This document shows, piece after piece, positions 1-8,713 of a stretch of DNA of 64,000 nucleotides. The DNA is from Phycisphaerales bacterium (GTDB lineage Bacteria; Planctomycetota; Phycisphaerae; Phycisphaerales; SM1A02): contig JAQWPT010000021.1 of assembly GCA_029245245.1 (NCBI GenBank), forward strand, positions 1 through 64,000. The letters are read 5' to 3'. The notes below the pieces were generated by a model. The model made no database searches. It worked only from the letters and a program-made list of their open reading frames with translations, and was not told the origin of the DNA. The position numbers and the translations under genes are program-made. Each line of letters opens with the position of its first letter. Positions within the stretch are counted from its first letter, which is position 1.

Positions 1-41
1 ATTGGGTGATGGGGGGCATCGAGCTGCGGCTTCCGCTTCGA

Positions 42-872
42 TCAGGCGCCGGCGCCGTCCATGCGCCGCCGGACCTGGAACATGAAGTCGAAGAAGAGGG
101 CTGAGAGACATGCGATGATGAACGATGTGATGGCGATGATCAGGACCTTGACGGTGGTGACCATTCCGACGGGGCTCAGCGATCGGGTGGATTTCACGAC
201 GATTCGGCCCGGAAGAAGTTTCTGGCGTTCGATCAGCAGATCGCTCTTGGTCCGCTCCAGGTCGACGGCGAGTTCACGGATCGACTGCTTCTCCTGGGGG
301 GGCGCGGCATCGAACATCGCGTTGACTTCGGTGATGCGCGCATCCATCGATGCAATGGCTTCGTCGAAATCAACTACGCGTTCATTGAACCGTTCAGTCT
401 GGTCCGCGTCCAGTGCATTCATCGCGGTGGCGGCGATTCCCACGGCCAGATCGGCCTGATCATCGGTGACGTCGACGAACACTTCGACCATGCGGCCCTG
501 GCCGTCGGTGGTGAACCAATCCTCAATCGCCTGTTGTTGTCGGGGATCCTGCACCTGCTCGCGGATGGCGGGGACGATCATGGCCTGGTTGACGACGCCA
601 GCCATCTCGTCGGCCGAGGTCCAGGGTACGAGTTCCCCGGAAGCGTCCTGGCGTGCGGCCAGTTCGTAGATCGCCGTATGTCGCCAGACGGGTGGACTTG
701 CGAAAGCGAGGTAGCAGCCGATGGCGGCAATGACGAGAAACGCAACCACGAATGCGGCCGGGTGCCTGGCGATCATCATGCACAGATCGACGAAATCGAC
801 GTCCCGGTCGAGCTCCGCCCGGGGGACCAGGTAGACCTTTGATGGATCGCCTTCAGGCGTGTGTGTCGTCAT
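42..872 (-). CDS. Wzz-like polysaccharide chain-length determinant
   Basis: A 276-residue protein with the two-helix layout of Wzz/chain-length regulators. One membrane segment lies near residues 39-57 and a second near 243-265, with a periplasmic, largely helical, charged domain between them. A short basic tail (QVRRRMDG) follows the second helix. In the family this protein sets the modal length of Wzy-made polymers at the inner membrane. It reads away from the flippase gene across a gap of about 110 bases. There is no cytoplasmic tyrosine-kinase domain, so it resembles Wzz of O-antigen systems more than full-length Wzc. The family is assigned from topology and context, since overall sequence identity in this family is low. 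Confidence 0.7.
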   Translation of the reverse strand: MTTHTPEGDPSKVYLVPRAELDRDVDFVDLCMMIARHPAAFVVAFLVIAAIGCYLAFASPPVWRHTAIYELAARQDASGELVPWTSADEMAGVVNQAMIVPAIREQVQDPRQQQAIEDWFTTDGQGRMVEVFVDVTDDQADLAVGIAATAMNALDADQTERFNERVVDFDEAIASMDARITEVNAMFDAAPPQEKQSIRELAVDLERTKSDLLIERQKLLPGRIVVKSTRSLSPVGMVTTVKVLIIAITSFIIACLSALFFDFMFQVRRRMDGAGA

Positions 873-897
873 GATGAGTGGCCTCGAAAACGGTGCC

Positions 898-903
898 AGT
901 ATA
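898..903 (-). promoter_or_regulatory. possible -10 element for the Wzz-like gene
   Basis: TATACT on the minus strand, 25 bases before the start codon at 872. No convincing -35 element was found 17 bases further upstream. Confidence 0.25.
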
Positions 904-983
904 GGTCATGCGCCCATGCCACGCGCTCATGGGACTCGTTCCGGCAGCGTTGGGCGTACGATGCCCGCAGTACAGGCCCGATA

Positions 984-2279
984 ATGATCACCACACTGTT
1001 GAAATCGATCTGGAAACGTGAGTTCCTGCGACACCTGTCCTTCTCATTGACGGGGACCGCTGCCGGGCAGTTCATTGTCCTGTTGGGAACCCTGCTGCCG
1101 GTGATGTCGCTCTACGACGCCGGAGCCATCGGCGACTATGGAATCTTCTTCTCGATCTCTCTGATCCTGGCCCTGGTGGCAACCGGTCGGTACGAGATGG
1201 TGATCCCCATCGCAGGAGACGAGCGGACGGCATCAGCGCTCGTGCCGCTGGCGGGGGGGCTGGGGGTGTGCACGGCGGTGTTGACCACGATCGTGCTGGC
1301 GGTCTGGACACCGCCCTGGCTCGCGGAACTCGGGTGGGCCATCTGGTTGCTTCCGATCCAGATCGTACTGGGATCATGGGCGAACACATTGCGACTGTGG
1401 TTGTCGTGCCGAAGCCGCTTCGATCGCATCGCATTCGCCGAGATCGCGCGGGCTGCGACCATGATCGGACTGCAGTGGGGACTCGCATCGCAATTCGACA
1501 GCGGGCCGGTGGGCCTGGTGGTCGGCTTTACCGGTGGCTGGGCGATGTACGTGGTGGTTACGGGATGCGGTTCCGGAGCACTGGCATCCTGGCAGGGATG
1601 GGGTGATTCACGGCGAGCTGCCGTCATGTATTCGCACAACCTCTTCCTCCTGTTGAGCCAGTCGATCAATGCGTGTTCCGCGTATGCACCGATCTTCTTC
1701 TTCCGGGGCATGTTCTCCGAAGCGGTCGCCGGCTTCTTCTTCATCACCCTGACCTTCCTCTACAAGCCCCTTGCATTCCTCGGCCAGTCCGTGCAGCAGG
1801 TGTTCTTCCCGGTTGCGGCTCGGCAGGTGGCACAGGGAGGCCAGTGCGGCCGTCTGTTCAATCAGGTCGTCGCCGGTCTGTTTCTGGCCGGCATCTGCAT
1901 CTTCCTGCCGATCTCCGTGCTCGCTCCATGGCTCCTTGAGTGGGTCAGCACGATCGTCGACGACGAGCCCGGCAAGTGGTCGGGCGCCGGTGCGATGATC
2001 ACGGTGCTTGCCCCGTTCTGCATCGTGAAGCTGCTTTCATCGGTGGTGGTCGGCATGTGGATCATCGCCGGACGACAGGCATGGGACGTGGCCTGGCAGG
2101 TGATCTTCCTGGCGGCGGTTCTGGGCGGACTTTCAGTCGGCTGGTCATCCGGCGATCCCATGGCCTCGGTGTGGGGCTACGCGATCACCACGACCATCGC
2201 TTTCGCCATCAACCTCGCTTGTTGCTGGTTCTTCGCCCGTGGGCACGGCCATCGGGTCGCAACCGCGCCGGCGGGGTAG
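984..2279 (+). CDS. Wzx-like polysaccharide flippase
   Basis: A 431-residue polytopic membrane protein with about twelve hydrophobic segments spread evenly along its length, as in the MATE/PST (Wzx) export family. Wzx proteins flip lipid-linked repeat units across the inner membrane. I chose the ATG at 984 (MITTLLKSIWKREFLRH). The open frame runs further upstream to 861 but that part is Arg/Cys-rich, overlaps the start of the divergent Wzz-like gene and does not look coding. It is followed 15 bases later by a second polytopic membrane protein, the likely polymerase. Confidence 0.75.
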   Translation: MITTLLKSIWKREFLRHLSFSLTGTAAGQFIVLLGTLLPVMSLYDAGAIGDYGIFFSISLILALVATGRYEMVIPIAGDERTASALVPLAGGLGVCTAVLTTIVLAVWTPPWLAELGWAIWLLPIQIVLGSWANTLRLWLSCRSRFDRIAFAEIARAATMIGLQWGLASQFDSGPVGLVVGFTGGWAMYVVVTGCGSGALASWQGWGDSRRAAVMYSHNLFLLLSQSINACSAYAPIFFFRGMFSEAVAGFFFITLTFLYKPLAFLGQSVQQVFFPVAARQVAQGGQCGRLFNQVVAGLFLAGICIFLPISVLAPWLLEWVSTIVDDEPGKWSGAGAMITVLAPFCIVKLLSSVVVGMWIIAGRQAWDVAWQVIFLAAVLGGLSVGWSSGDPMASVWGYAITTTIAFAINLACCWFFARGHGHRVATAPAG

Positions 2280-2294
2280 GATTTCCAACTGACG

Positions 2295-3632
2295 ATGCAA
2301 CCCGAGTTCACCTTCCAACCTCTGTTGCTGTGGCTGCTGGCACTCGACCTGTTCCTGCTGGCTGCGCTGGTCATGATTCGTCCCGGTTCACTGCTGCGCC
2401 CCTCGGTCTTCTTCACGGCGATCATGTGCGTGACGGTCAACATCGCCGCGGCAACGGTGCAGAAGGAAATCTACGAGCCAGTGACGACCCTGTCCGCCAT
2501 CCGGCTCTCGGTGCTCCTGTTTCCACTGTGCGTGATTGCGTGGGTGCTGGCGACTCCGCACCTGACCACGGAGGCGTCCAACGTCGCCCGGCGGTGTCGT
2601 TCGGTCGCATGGGATCCGATCGTGCTTGGTCGCGATGAGCGTCGATCCATCATCCTTCTTGCCGCCCTGACGATCCTTGCGCTGGCGGGCTACCTGCTCA
2701 CGGTCGGCCTGGCGAACACCGGCCTCTGGAGCATCCTGTTCGATCCCGGCGTGAGCGCGGAAGCACGTGAGCGGAGCCTGAAGACGATCGACGTGCCGCT
2801 CATCGGCTACCTCTACGTCTTCTTCCGTACCGCGGTTGCACCGGCGCTGTTCGTTCTGTGCGTCTTCTCGATCTCACGACGCCGGCCGGTTCTGGCGACA
2901 GCGCTCGGGATTCTCGCGTTGTTGTGCCTGATCGGGGTCGGACTCGAAGGTGCACGCATGCCCATCGGGTGGATCATTCTCGCACTCGCCTTCGCCTACA
3001 TGCTGATCAAGGGCATCTGGCGGGGCGCGCTGGTCGTGGGACTTGGTGCCCTGCTGGTTCTTGGAATGGTGTTCACGATCAGCATCGCCCGCATCGGGAT
3101 GATCAATGAACTCGATGGCAGGGTCTTCGAAACCTATTCGACCAGTGTCCTGGACCGTGCCTTCGTGTCGCCCTTCGATACCGGTGTACTGGCCAACCGG
3201 TACGCCGAGGACGTCGGCGGCCTGGGCGTGTCATCGATCCGGCCCCTGGCCCTGGCCATGGGGGAGGAACCGGTGAACCTCCCCAATACGGTCAACCGGA
3301 CCTATTTCCCGCACCTCCGGGAAACGGGCATGGTCAACACCTCGTTCATCTTCGATCTGCAGGCATCCTTCGGCATCTGGGAAGGGTGGTGGATCTCCCT
3401 GGTCCTGCTCGGCATCCTCGATCACCTGCTGTACCTGTTCCGTGGTGGCCGTGGGTTGCTGCTGGTTGCCTTCTTCGCTGCGCTGATGACTTCGATGATC
3501 AGCCTGGTCAACTCCGCATTCACCACGGTCCTGCTCAGTGGCGGCATCATGTGGATCCCACTGCTCTTCCTCGCATGCCGACTTCGACCTCTGGATCTCG
3601 AGGACAGCTCGGGCCTCCAGGTGGAGGGCTGA
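2295..3632 (+). CDS. O-antigen polymerase-like (Wzy-type) membrane protein
   Basis: A 445-residue protein with about ten to twelve transmembrane segments. A larger extracytoplasmic loop lies around residues 270-355. Wzy polymerases join lipid-linked repeat units in the periplasm. They are highly divergent, so the call rests on topology, length and position directly after the flippase and before glycosyltransferases. It is distinct from the ligase-like protein at 17916-19238, so the locus has one candidate polymerase and one candidate ligase. The next gene begins 2 bases after the stop, which indicates co-transcription. Confidence 0.6.
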   Translation: MQPEFTFQPLLLWLLALDLFLLAALVMIRPGSLLRPSVFFTAIMCVTVNIAAATVQKEIYEPVTTLSAIRLSVLLFPLCVIAWVLATPHLTTEASNVARRCRSVAWDPIVLGRDERRSIILLAALTILALAGYLLTVGLANTGLWSILFDPGVSAEARERSLKTIDVPLIGYLYVFFRTAVAPALFVLCVFSISRRRPVLATALGILALLCLIGVGLEGARMPIGWIILALAFAYMLIKGIWRGALVVGLGALLVLGMVFTISIARIGMINELDGRVFETYSTSVLDRAFVSPFDTGVLANRYAEDVGGLGVSSIRPLALAMGEEPVNLPNTVNRTYFPHLRETGMVNTSFIFDLQASFGIWEGWWISLVLLGILDHLLYLFRGGRGLLLVAFFAALMTSMISLVNSAFTTVLLSGGIMWIPLLFLACRLRPLDLEDSSGLQVEG

Positions 3633-3634
3633 AC

Positions 3635-4567
3635 ATGGCGGGCCGCGGCATCATGGACCTGGTGGAGTACGCAACGGGCACAAGCCGGTACGGGGCATGC
3701 GCAGGCTGGTCGGAAAATGAGTGGTTCTATCCAGTCGATCTCGAGTTCACGTTGCGTCAAGCCGGGCGGTACTACGAGCCTCGCGATGCGGCCGGGTTGC
3801 CGATGCGCAACTACGGCGACGCGGGAGCCAGGTACTCACCATCAAGGGTGAACGCCTGGGCCCTGGCCCATTGGAATCGGCTGCAGAACGGTGTCGCGGA
3901 AAGCCGTCCCGCCTTTCTTCAGGCTGCCGACTGGCTGCGGGCCAGTCCCAACGGTCGATTCGACTACGAGTTCGACTGGGGACGAAACAGGGCTCCATGG
4001 ATCTCCTGCCTGGCCCAGGGTGAGGGAGCCAGCGTCCTGCTCCGTGCCGCCATGCTGAGTGGGGATACGGGCTACTCGGAGGTGGCACTCCGCGCAATCG
4101 AGCCCCTTCTCGAATCCATCGAGCAGGGGGGTGTTCAGGGGGCCATCGACGGCAATCCATTTCTCGAGGAATACCCTGCTGGCGATCATCCACATGTACT
4201 CAATGGATGTCTGTACGCGATGGTCGGCCTGCTGGACGTCGCTCGCCATGATCCCGGCCACTCGGCGCACAAACTTCTGAAGGACGTCGCGGCCACGCTC
4301 GAGCTGAACATCGATCGCTGGGATCTCGGTGGCTGGTCAAGCTATGACTTGTCCCACGAGGGCAACGGTGGATTCGCCAATGCCTGCACACCCGCGTACC
4401 AGTCACTGCACTCGACGCTGTTGGGTTTCGTGGCCAGGGCGTGTTCACTTGCCCGTTGCGAGGAGGTCGCCGATCGCTGGAGCCGTGGCCGCCGGCAACC
4501 GCTCAGGAGGCTTCGGGCGTTGAAGATGAAGATTCGCTACCGTCGACGCTTTCCCGCGCAGACCTGA
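3635..4567 (+). CDS. D-glucuronyl C5-epimerase-like protein
   Basis: A 310-residue protein resembling the C-terminal (alpha/alpha barrel-like) domain of heparosan-type glucuronyl C5-epimerases. It has a conserved-looking stretch HVLNGCLYAMVGLLD near residues 188-202 and GGWSSYDL near residues 231-238. These enzymes invert C5 of uronic acid residues in a polymer, converting D-glucuronate to L-iduronate. I see no signal peptide or membrane segment, so the protein appears cytoplasmic. That would imply action on the lipid-linked oligosaccharide rather than on exported polymer. The start at 3635 lies 2 bases after the polymerase stop; 3653 is an alternative. The last 25 residues are very basic. 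Confidence 0.65.
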   Translation: MAGRGIMDLVEYATGTSRYGACAGWSENEWFYPVDLEFTLRQAGRYYEPRDAAGLPMRNYGDAGARYSPSRVNAWALAHWNRLQNGVAESRPAFLQAADWLRASPNGRFDYEFDWGRNRAPWISCLAQGEGASVLLRAAMLSGDTGYSEVALRAIEPLLESIEQGGVQGAIDGNPFLEEYPAGDHPHVLNGCLYAMVGLLDVARHDPGHSAHKLLKDVAATLELNIDRWDLGGWSSYDLSHEGNGGFANACTPAYQSLHSTLLGFVARACSLARCEEVADRWSRGRRQPLRRLRALKMKIRYRRRFPAQT

Positions 4568-4579
4568 GGACCCGCCTGC

Positions 4580-5701
4580 ATGCGCATCGTCCAACTGACC
4601 ACTGTCCATCGCTGGGACGACGTCCGGATCTACCACAAGATCTCGCGGACGCTTGCTGACGCCGGTCATGACGTGCACATGGTGGCTCCCGCGCCGGGAG
4701 CAGGCGAGCGTCCCGATCCAGGGCACATCACGATGCACTGGCTGCCTCCGTCGGGCTCCCGCCCGGCTCGGTTGCTCAACGCGTGGCGGGCGGTGGGTGC
4801 GGTGCGCCGTGCCAGGCCCGACGTCGTGCATTTTCACGATCCAGAGCTCATGCCGACGGCATTGCTGCTTCGATGTCTCGGAATCCGGGTCGTCTATGAC
4901 GTGCATGAGGATCTGCCCGCCGACATCATGCAGAAGGAGTGGATTTCCAAGTTCCTTCGTCGCCCGGTGTCTCTGGTCGCTCGGTTGTCCGAGTGGTGTT
5001 TCACCCGGCTGGCCGCAACGGCCATCATTCCGGTGACGAACCACATCGCCCGGCGATTTCCTCCGCGGCGTACGGTCGTGGTGCAGAACTACCCGCTGCT
5101 GGAAGAGCTCCAGTCGTCCGGTGGATCGGCTCCGGGAAAGCCCCCGGGTTCATTCGTCTACATCGGTGGCATTACCAGGGATCGCGGTGGACTGGAGATG
5201 ATCGAGGCCGCATCGCATGCAGGTGTCGCCGTCGACCTCGTGGGGCCGGTCGTGCCACCCGCCTTCAAGCGTGAACTGGAATCCGCCGCCGAGGGCACGC
5301 CCGCCACCCTGGTCGGTTCCGTGTCCCGCACCGAAGTCGGCACGCGTCTGGCGAACGCACGGGCAAGTTTCGTGCTCTTCCACCCCGCCCCCAACCATAC
5401 GAATGCACAGCCGAACAAACTGTTTGAATCGATGTCGGCCGGAGTACCGGTCATCGCATCGGATTTTCCGGCCTGGCGTCGCATCGTGGACGGGGAACAA
5501 TGCGGCCTGCTCGTCGATCCGCTCGATTCCCAGGCCATTGCTCACGCCATGACCTGGCTGCTGGAACATCACGAGGATGCCGAGGCCATGGGTCGACGCG
5601 GTCGGCAGGCGGTGGAGCAGCGGTACAACTGGGAATCGGAATCAACGCGACTCATCGATCTGTATGCTTCTCTTGAACGGGGCGACCCCGTCGCCAGGTG
5701 A
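4580..5701 (+). CDS. GT4-family glycosyltransferase
   Basis: A 373-residue GT-B fold glycosyltransferase. The N-terminal half begins MRIVQLTTVHRWDDVRI and contains VHFHDPEL and VYDVHED segments typical of GT4 acceptor domains. The C-terminal nucleotide-sugar domain has the NKLFESMSAGVPVIASDF signature, in which the Glu near residue 285 contacts the donor. It probably adds one sugar of the repeat unit at the cytoplasmic membrane face. The donor cannot be read from the sequence. The start is 12 bases after the epimerase-like gene, so the two are co-transcribed. Confidence 0.85.
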   Translation: MRIVQLTTVHRWDDVRIYHKISRTLADAGHDVHMVAPAPGAGERPDPGHITMHWLPPSGSRPARLLNAWRAVGAVRRARPDVVHFHDPELMPTALLLRCLGIRVVYDVHEDLPADIMQKEWISKFLRRPVSLVARLSEWCFTRLAATAIIPVTNHIARRFPPRRTVVVQNYPLLEELQSSGGSAPGKPPGSFVYIGGITRDRGGLEMIEAASHAGVAVDLVGPVVPPAFKRELESAAEGTPATLVGSVSRTEVGTRLANARASFVLFHPAPNHTNAQPNKLFESMSAGVPVIASDFPAWRRIVDGEQCGLLVDPLDSQAIAHAMTWLLEHHEDAEAMGRRGRQAVEQRYNWESESTRLIDLYASLERGDPVAR

Positions 5702-5711
5702 TCCCCCGACC

Positions 5712-7586
5712 ATGTGTGGACTGACCGCCTTCTTCGCCGCAACCTCCGACCCGGCTCTGCCCGGATGGATTGATCGGTCCATCGACCTGGTGTCGCATCG
5801 TGGACCCGATGGTCGAGGTCGAGTCGTTGGCATCGGGGACCGGGTCGAGGAATCGATCGACGGTCCGGTGGACTGGGGCCTCGGGCATGCACGCCTGGCC
5901 ATCCTCGGTCTCGGTGACCAGGGGGACCAGCCGATGCCGTCGATGGACGGATCCTGCTGGCTGGTCTTCAACGGTGAGATCTACAACTACATCGAGTTGC
6001 GTGAACAATTGCACGGACTCGGTCACGAAATCTTCGGAGACACGGACACGGAAGTGGTGCTCGCGGCCTGGGCCGAGTGGGGGCCGGCATGCGTGGAGCA
6101 TTTCAACGGAATGTTCGCCATGGTGCTGGTCGACACCCGGAACCGCCGCGTCTTCGCGGCCCGGGATCGACTGGGCATCAAGCCGCTGTACCTCTGGAAC
6201 GGGCCCGGTGGCACGGCGCTGGTCTCGGAACCCAAGCAGTTGCGTGCGTTTCCTGGTTTCACGGCGCGGGCCGACCTGCAACTGGTGCAGGACTTTCTCA
6301 TCGACGGAGTGGTGGGCCATGAGCCGGCTGCCTGCATGTTCCAGGACGTGCACCCGATGCCGCCGGGACATCGTCTGGTCTGGCCCATGGGAGAACGTCC
6401 CGATCCGTCTCGTGCCGAGCGGTGGTGGACTCCCGGAATCGACACCGAGTCGATGTCCTGGGAGGAGGCGGTCAATCGTGTTCGCGCCCAACTGGTTCGA
6501 TCCATCGAGCTTCGCATGCGTTCCGATGTGCCCGTGGGGAGCTGCCTGTCCGGTGGGGTGGACTCGTCGAGCATCGTGTCGGTGGTCACCCGGGTGCTCG
6601 GGGGTGCAATCCAGACCTTTTCAAGTTGCGCCGACGATCCAGCCTTCGATGAGCAGCAGTGGATCGACATCGTCAATGAGTCGACCGGTTCATCGCCCAC
6701 GAAGGTCTTTCCGGAGGAATCGGAAGCCATCGATCTGCTGGACACCATCGCCTGGCACCAGGATGAACCGTTCACCAGTCTGAGTCTTTATGCCCAGTGG
6801 TGCGTAATGCGGGCAGCCCGAGCGGCCGATGTCCCGGTACTGCTCGATGGCCAGGGCGGAGACGAGACCTTCTGCGGCTATCGGAAGTTCGCCTTCTTCC
6901 ATCTCCGGAGCCTGCTCTCGAGCGGTCACCTCCTCGGAGGACTTCGCCATGCCACGGCGATGGGACTGCGAGGTGACCGCCGCCTGTTCGACCTGCGTTC
7001 CGGCACGCGATACCTGCCCTCCGCGTTGCGCGGCAGGGTCCGCCCCCTGGTGCTGCTTCGAGAGCCGCTGCAGCCACTGGCACGCCACGCGTGGTCGTCG
7101 AGAATGTCGGGAGTTCGAAACCTCCAGTCGCATCGCGTGGCGGACCTGTCCGCGTGGAGCCTCCCATCCCTGCTTCGCTACGAAGATCGCACCAGCATGG
7201 CGCACGGGGTCGAAGCCCGTGTGCCGTTCGTCGATCACGAGTTGATCGAGTTGGGGCTTCGCATTCCACCCAGGCACCTGTTCCGCGGAGGGCGGGGCAA
7301 GGCCGTCCTGCTGGAAGCGATGTCGGGTGTGCTGCCCGAGGCCATCCGCAGCCGCCGGACGAAGATGGGTTTCGAATCGCCGCAATCAACCTGGATGCGT
7401 GGCATGCTTGGAGTCGAAACCGCCCGCCGCATCCGCGCGTGCGAAGCCGTGCAGAGGTGGATTGATGTCGAGGCGCTGCTTGACGACTCGCAGGTGACCG
7501 AGAAGGACTGGAACCGTGTCCAGGCGACGCGATTTCGTGTCGCGAGCCTGGCCACGTGGATCGATCGCTTCGACGTCGTTGGCTGA
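5712..7586 (+). CDS. asparagine-synthase-like glutamine amidotransferase
   Basis: A 624-residue two-domain protein. Cys2 directly after the start Met (MCGLTAFF) is the N-terminal nucleophile of class II glutamine amidotransferase domains, which is why the ATG at 5712 is the start. The C-terminal synthetase domain carries the ATP PP-loop SGGVDSS near residues 279-285. The enzyme uses glutamine and ATP to turn a carboxylate into an amide. In O-antigen loci such as those carrying WbpS of Pseudomonas, homologues are thought to amidate uronic acids. The surrounding uronic-acid genes make that more likely here than free asparagine synthesis, though this is inference. Confidence 0.85.
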   Translation: MCGLTAFFAATSDPALPGWIDRSIDLVSHRGPDGRGRVVGIGDRVEESIDGPVDWGLGHARLAILGLGDQGDQPMPSMDGSCWLVFNGEIYNYIELREQLHGLGHEIFGDTDTEVVLAAWAEWGPACVEHFNGMFAMVLVDTRNRRVFAARDRLGIKPLYLWNGPGGTALVSEPKQLRAFPGFTARADLQLVQDFLIDGVVGHEPAACMFQDVHPMPPGHRLVWPMGERPDPSRAERWWTPGIDTESMSWEEAVNRVRAQLVRSIELRMRSDVPVGSCLSGGVDSSSIVSVVTRVLGGAIQTFSSCADDPAFDEQQWIDIVNESTGSSPTKVFPEESEAIDLLDTIAWHQDEPFTSLSLYAQWCVMRAARAADVPVLLDGQGGDETFCGYRKFAFFHLRSLLSSGHLLGGLRHATAMGLRGDRRLFDLRSGTRYLPSALRGRVRPLVLLREPLQPLARHAWSSRMSGVRNLQSHRVADLSAWSLPSLLRYEDRTSMAHGVEARVPFVDHELIELGLRIPPRHLFRGGRGKAVLLEAMSGVLPEAIRSRRTKMGFESPQSTWMRGMLGVETARRIRACEAVQRWIDVEALLDDSQVTEKDWNRVQATRFRVASLATWIDRFDVVG

Positions 7587-7596
7587 ACCCCGCGTG

Positions 7597-7602
7597 TACA
7601 CT
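7597..7602 (+). promoter_or_regulatory. possible -10 element with leaderless start (wbpI-type gene)
   Basis: TACACT, 10 bases before the ATG at 7613. No clear -35 element or Shine-Dalgarno sequence. It belongs to a recurring pattern in this window (see findings). Confidence 0.3.
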
Positions 7603-7612
7603 GACCCGAGTC

Positions 7613-8713
7613 ATGGCGGATGCCACCACCATCCTGACCGTCATCGGTGCCAGGCCCCAGTTCATCAAGGCCGCTACGGTGTCGCGCGCCATCTCCGGCC
7701 GTGCCGACATGCGGGAGATCCTGGTTCATACCGGGCAGCATTACGACGCGAACATGTCGGACACCTTCTTCGAGGAACTGGCGATCCCGGTGCCGGGCCA
7801 CAATCTGAACATCGGTTCCGGGCCGCACGGCGCCCAGACCGGAGCGATGCTCGAGGCGATTGAACGGGTACTTCTGCAGGAGAAGCCGGATTGGCTGCTG
7901 GTCTACGGTGATACGAACTCCACCATTGCCGGTGCGCTGGCCGCGGCCAAGTTGCACGTTCCAGTGGCCCACGTCGAAGCCGGGATGCGATCTTTCAATC
8001 GCCGCATGCCCGAGGAACTCAACCGCGTCCTCACCGACCACCTGTCCACCCTGAATCTCACGTCGACGCAGACGGCGACGGAGCACCTGGCCAGCGAGGG
8101 GATATCCGGGGACCGGGTGCTCGAGGTCGGAGACGTCATGTACGACGCGGCGCGGTTCTATGGCGAGCGTGCCGGTGATCGGGCCGCACTGCTGGATCGA
8201 CTCGATGTGAAGTCGGGTGACTTCCTGCTGGCGACGGTCCATCGTGCGGAGAACACCGACGATCCCCGCCGAATGGACGCCATCATCGAGGCCTTCATTT
8301 CCCTGGGGGAATCGCATCGCATCGTGCTTCCGCTGCACCCGCGGACCAGGGCCGTGCTCGAGCAGCGAGGTGACCTGGATCGCCTGTCGGCTGCCATCAC
8401 GATCTGCGAACCACTTGGCTATCTCGACATGGTCGCGCTGGAGCGGGATGCAGTGCTGGTGGCGACTGATTCCGGGGGCGTGCAGAAGGAGGCATTCTTC
8501 CACGGGACACCCTGTGTCACGCTGCGAGATGAAACCGAGTGGGTCGAACTCGTCGAGGCGGGATGGAACACCATCGTGCCGCCCGTGGGTGCCGAGGAGA
8601 TCATCTCCGGAGTTCAGAGTTCAATCGGGACACGCGGCAAGCCGATTCAGCCGTACGGACAGGGTGATGCCGCTGAACGCGTCGTCGATGCGCTCATGGG
8701 AGTCATCGCGTGA
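7613..8713 (+). CDS. wbpI: non-hydrolysing UDP-sugar 2-epimerase, WbpI/WlbD type
   Basis: A 366-residue protein of the WecB/WbpI epimerase family. Visible motifs include GARPQFIKA, HTGQHYDANMSD, HVEAGMRSFNRRMPEE, TVHRAEN and DSGGVQKEAFFHG. The ending CVTLRDETEWVELV resembles the WbpI-like branch more than WecB proper. WbpI converts UDP-GlcNAc(3NAc)A to UDP-ManNAc(3NAc)A in the cytoplasm. The presence of wbpA, wbpB, wbpD and wbpE types in the same locus supports that substrate. WecB-type UDP-GlcNAc to UDP-ManNAc epimerisation remains possible. The start at 7613 follows the amidotransferase stop by 26 bases. The stop overlaps the next gene by 4 bases (GTGA). Confidence 0.8.
   Translation: MADATTILTVIGARPQFIKAATVSRAISGRADMREILVHTGQHYDANMSDTFFEELAIPVPGHNLNIGSGPHGAQTGAMLEAIERVLLQEKPDWLLVYGDTNSTIAGALAAAKLHVPVAHVEAGMRSFNRRMPEELNRVLTDHLSTLNLTSTQTATEHLASEGISGDRVLEVGDVMYDAARFYGERAGDRAALLDRLDVKSGDFLLATVHRAENTDDPRRMDAIIEAFISLGESHRIVLPLHPRTRAVLEQRGDLDRLSAAITICEPLGYLDMVALERDAVLVATDSGGVQKEAFFHGTPCVTLRDETEWVELVEAGWNTIVPPVGAEEIISGVQSSIGTRGKPIQPYGQGDAAERVVDALMGVIA

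Noticed and set aside
861-983. N-terminal extension of the flippase back to 861
   Set aside because: The extra 41 residues are Arg/Cys-rich, overlap the divergent Wzz-like start and do not resemble a Wzx N terminus.
5712-7586. Ordinary asparagine synthetase of primary metabolism
   Set aside because: Not impossible, but position inside a dense polysaccharide operon with uronic-acid genes makes a glycan amidotransferase role more likely.
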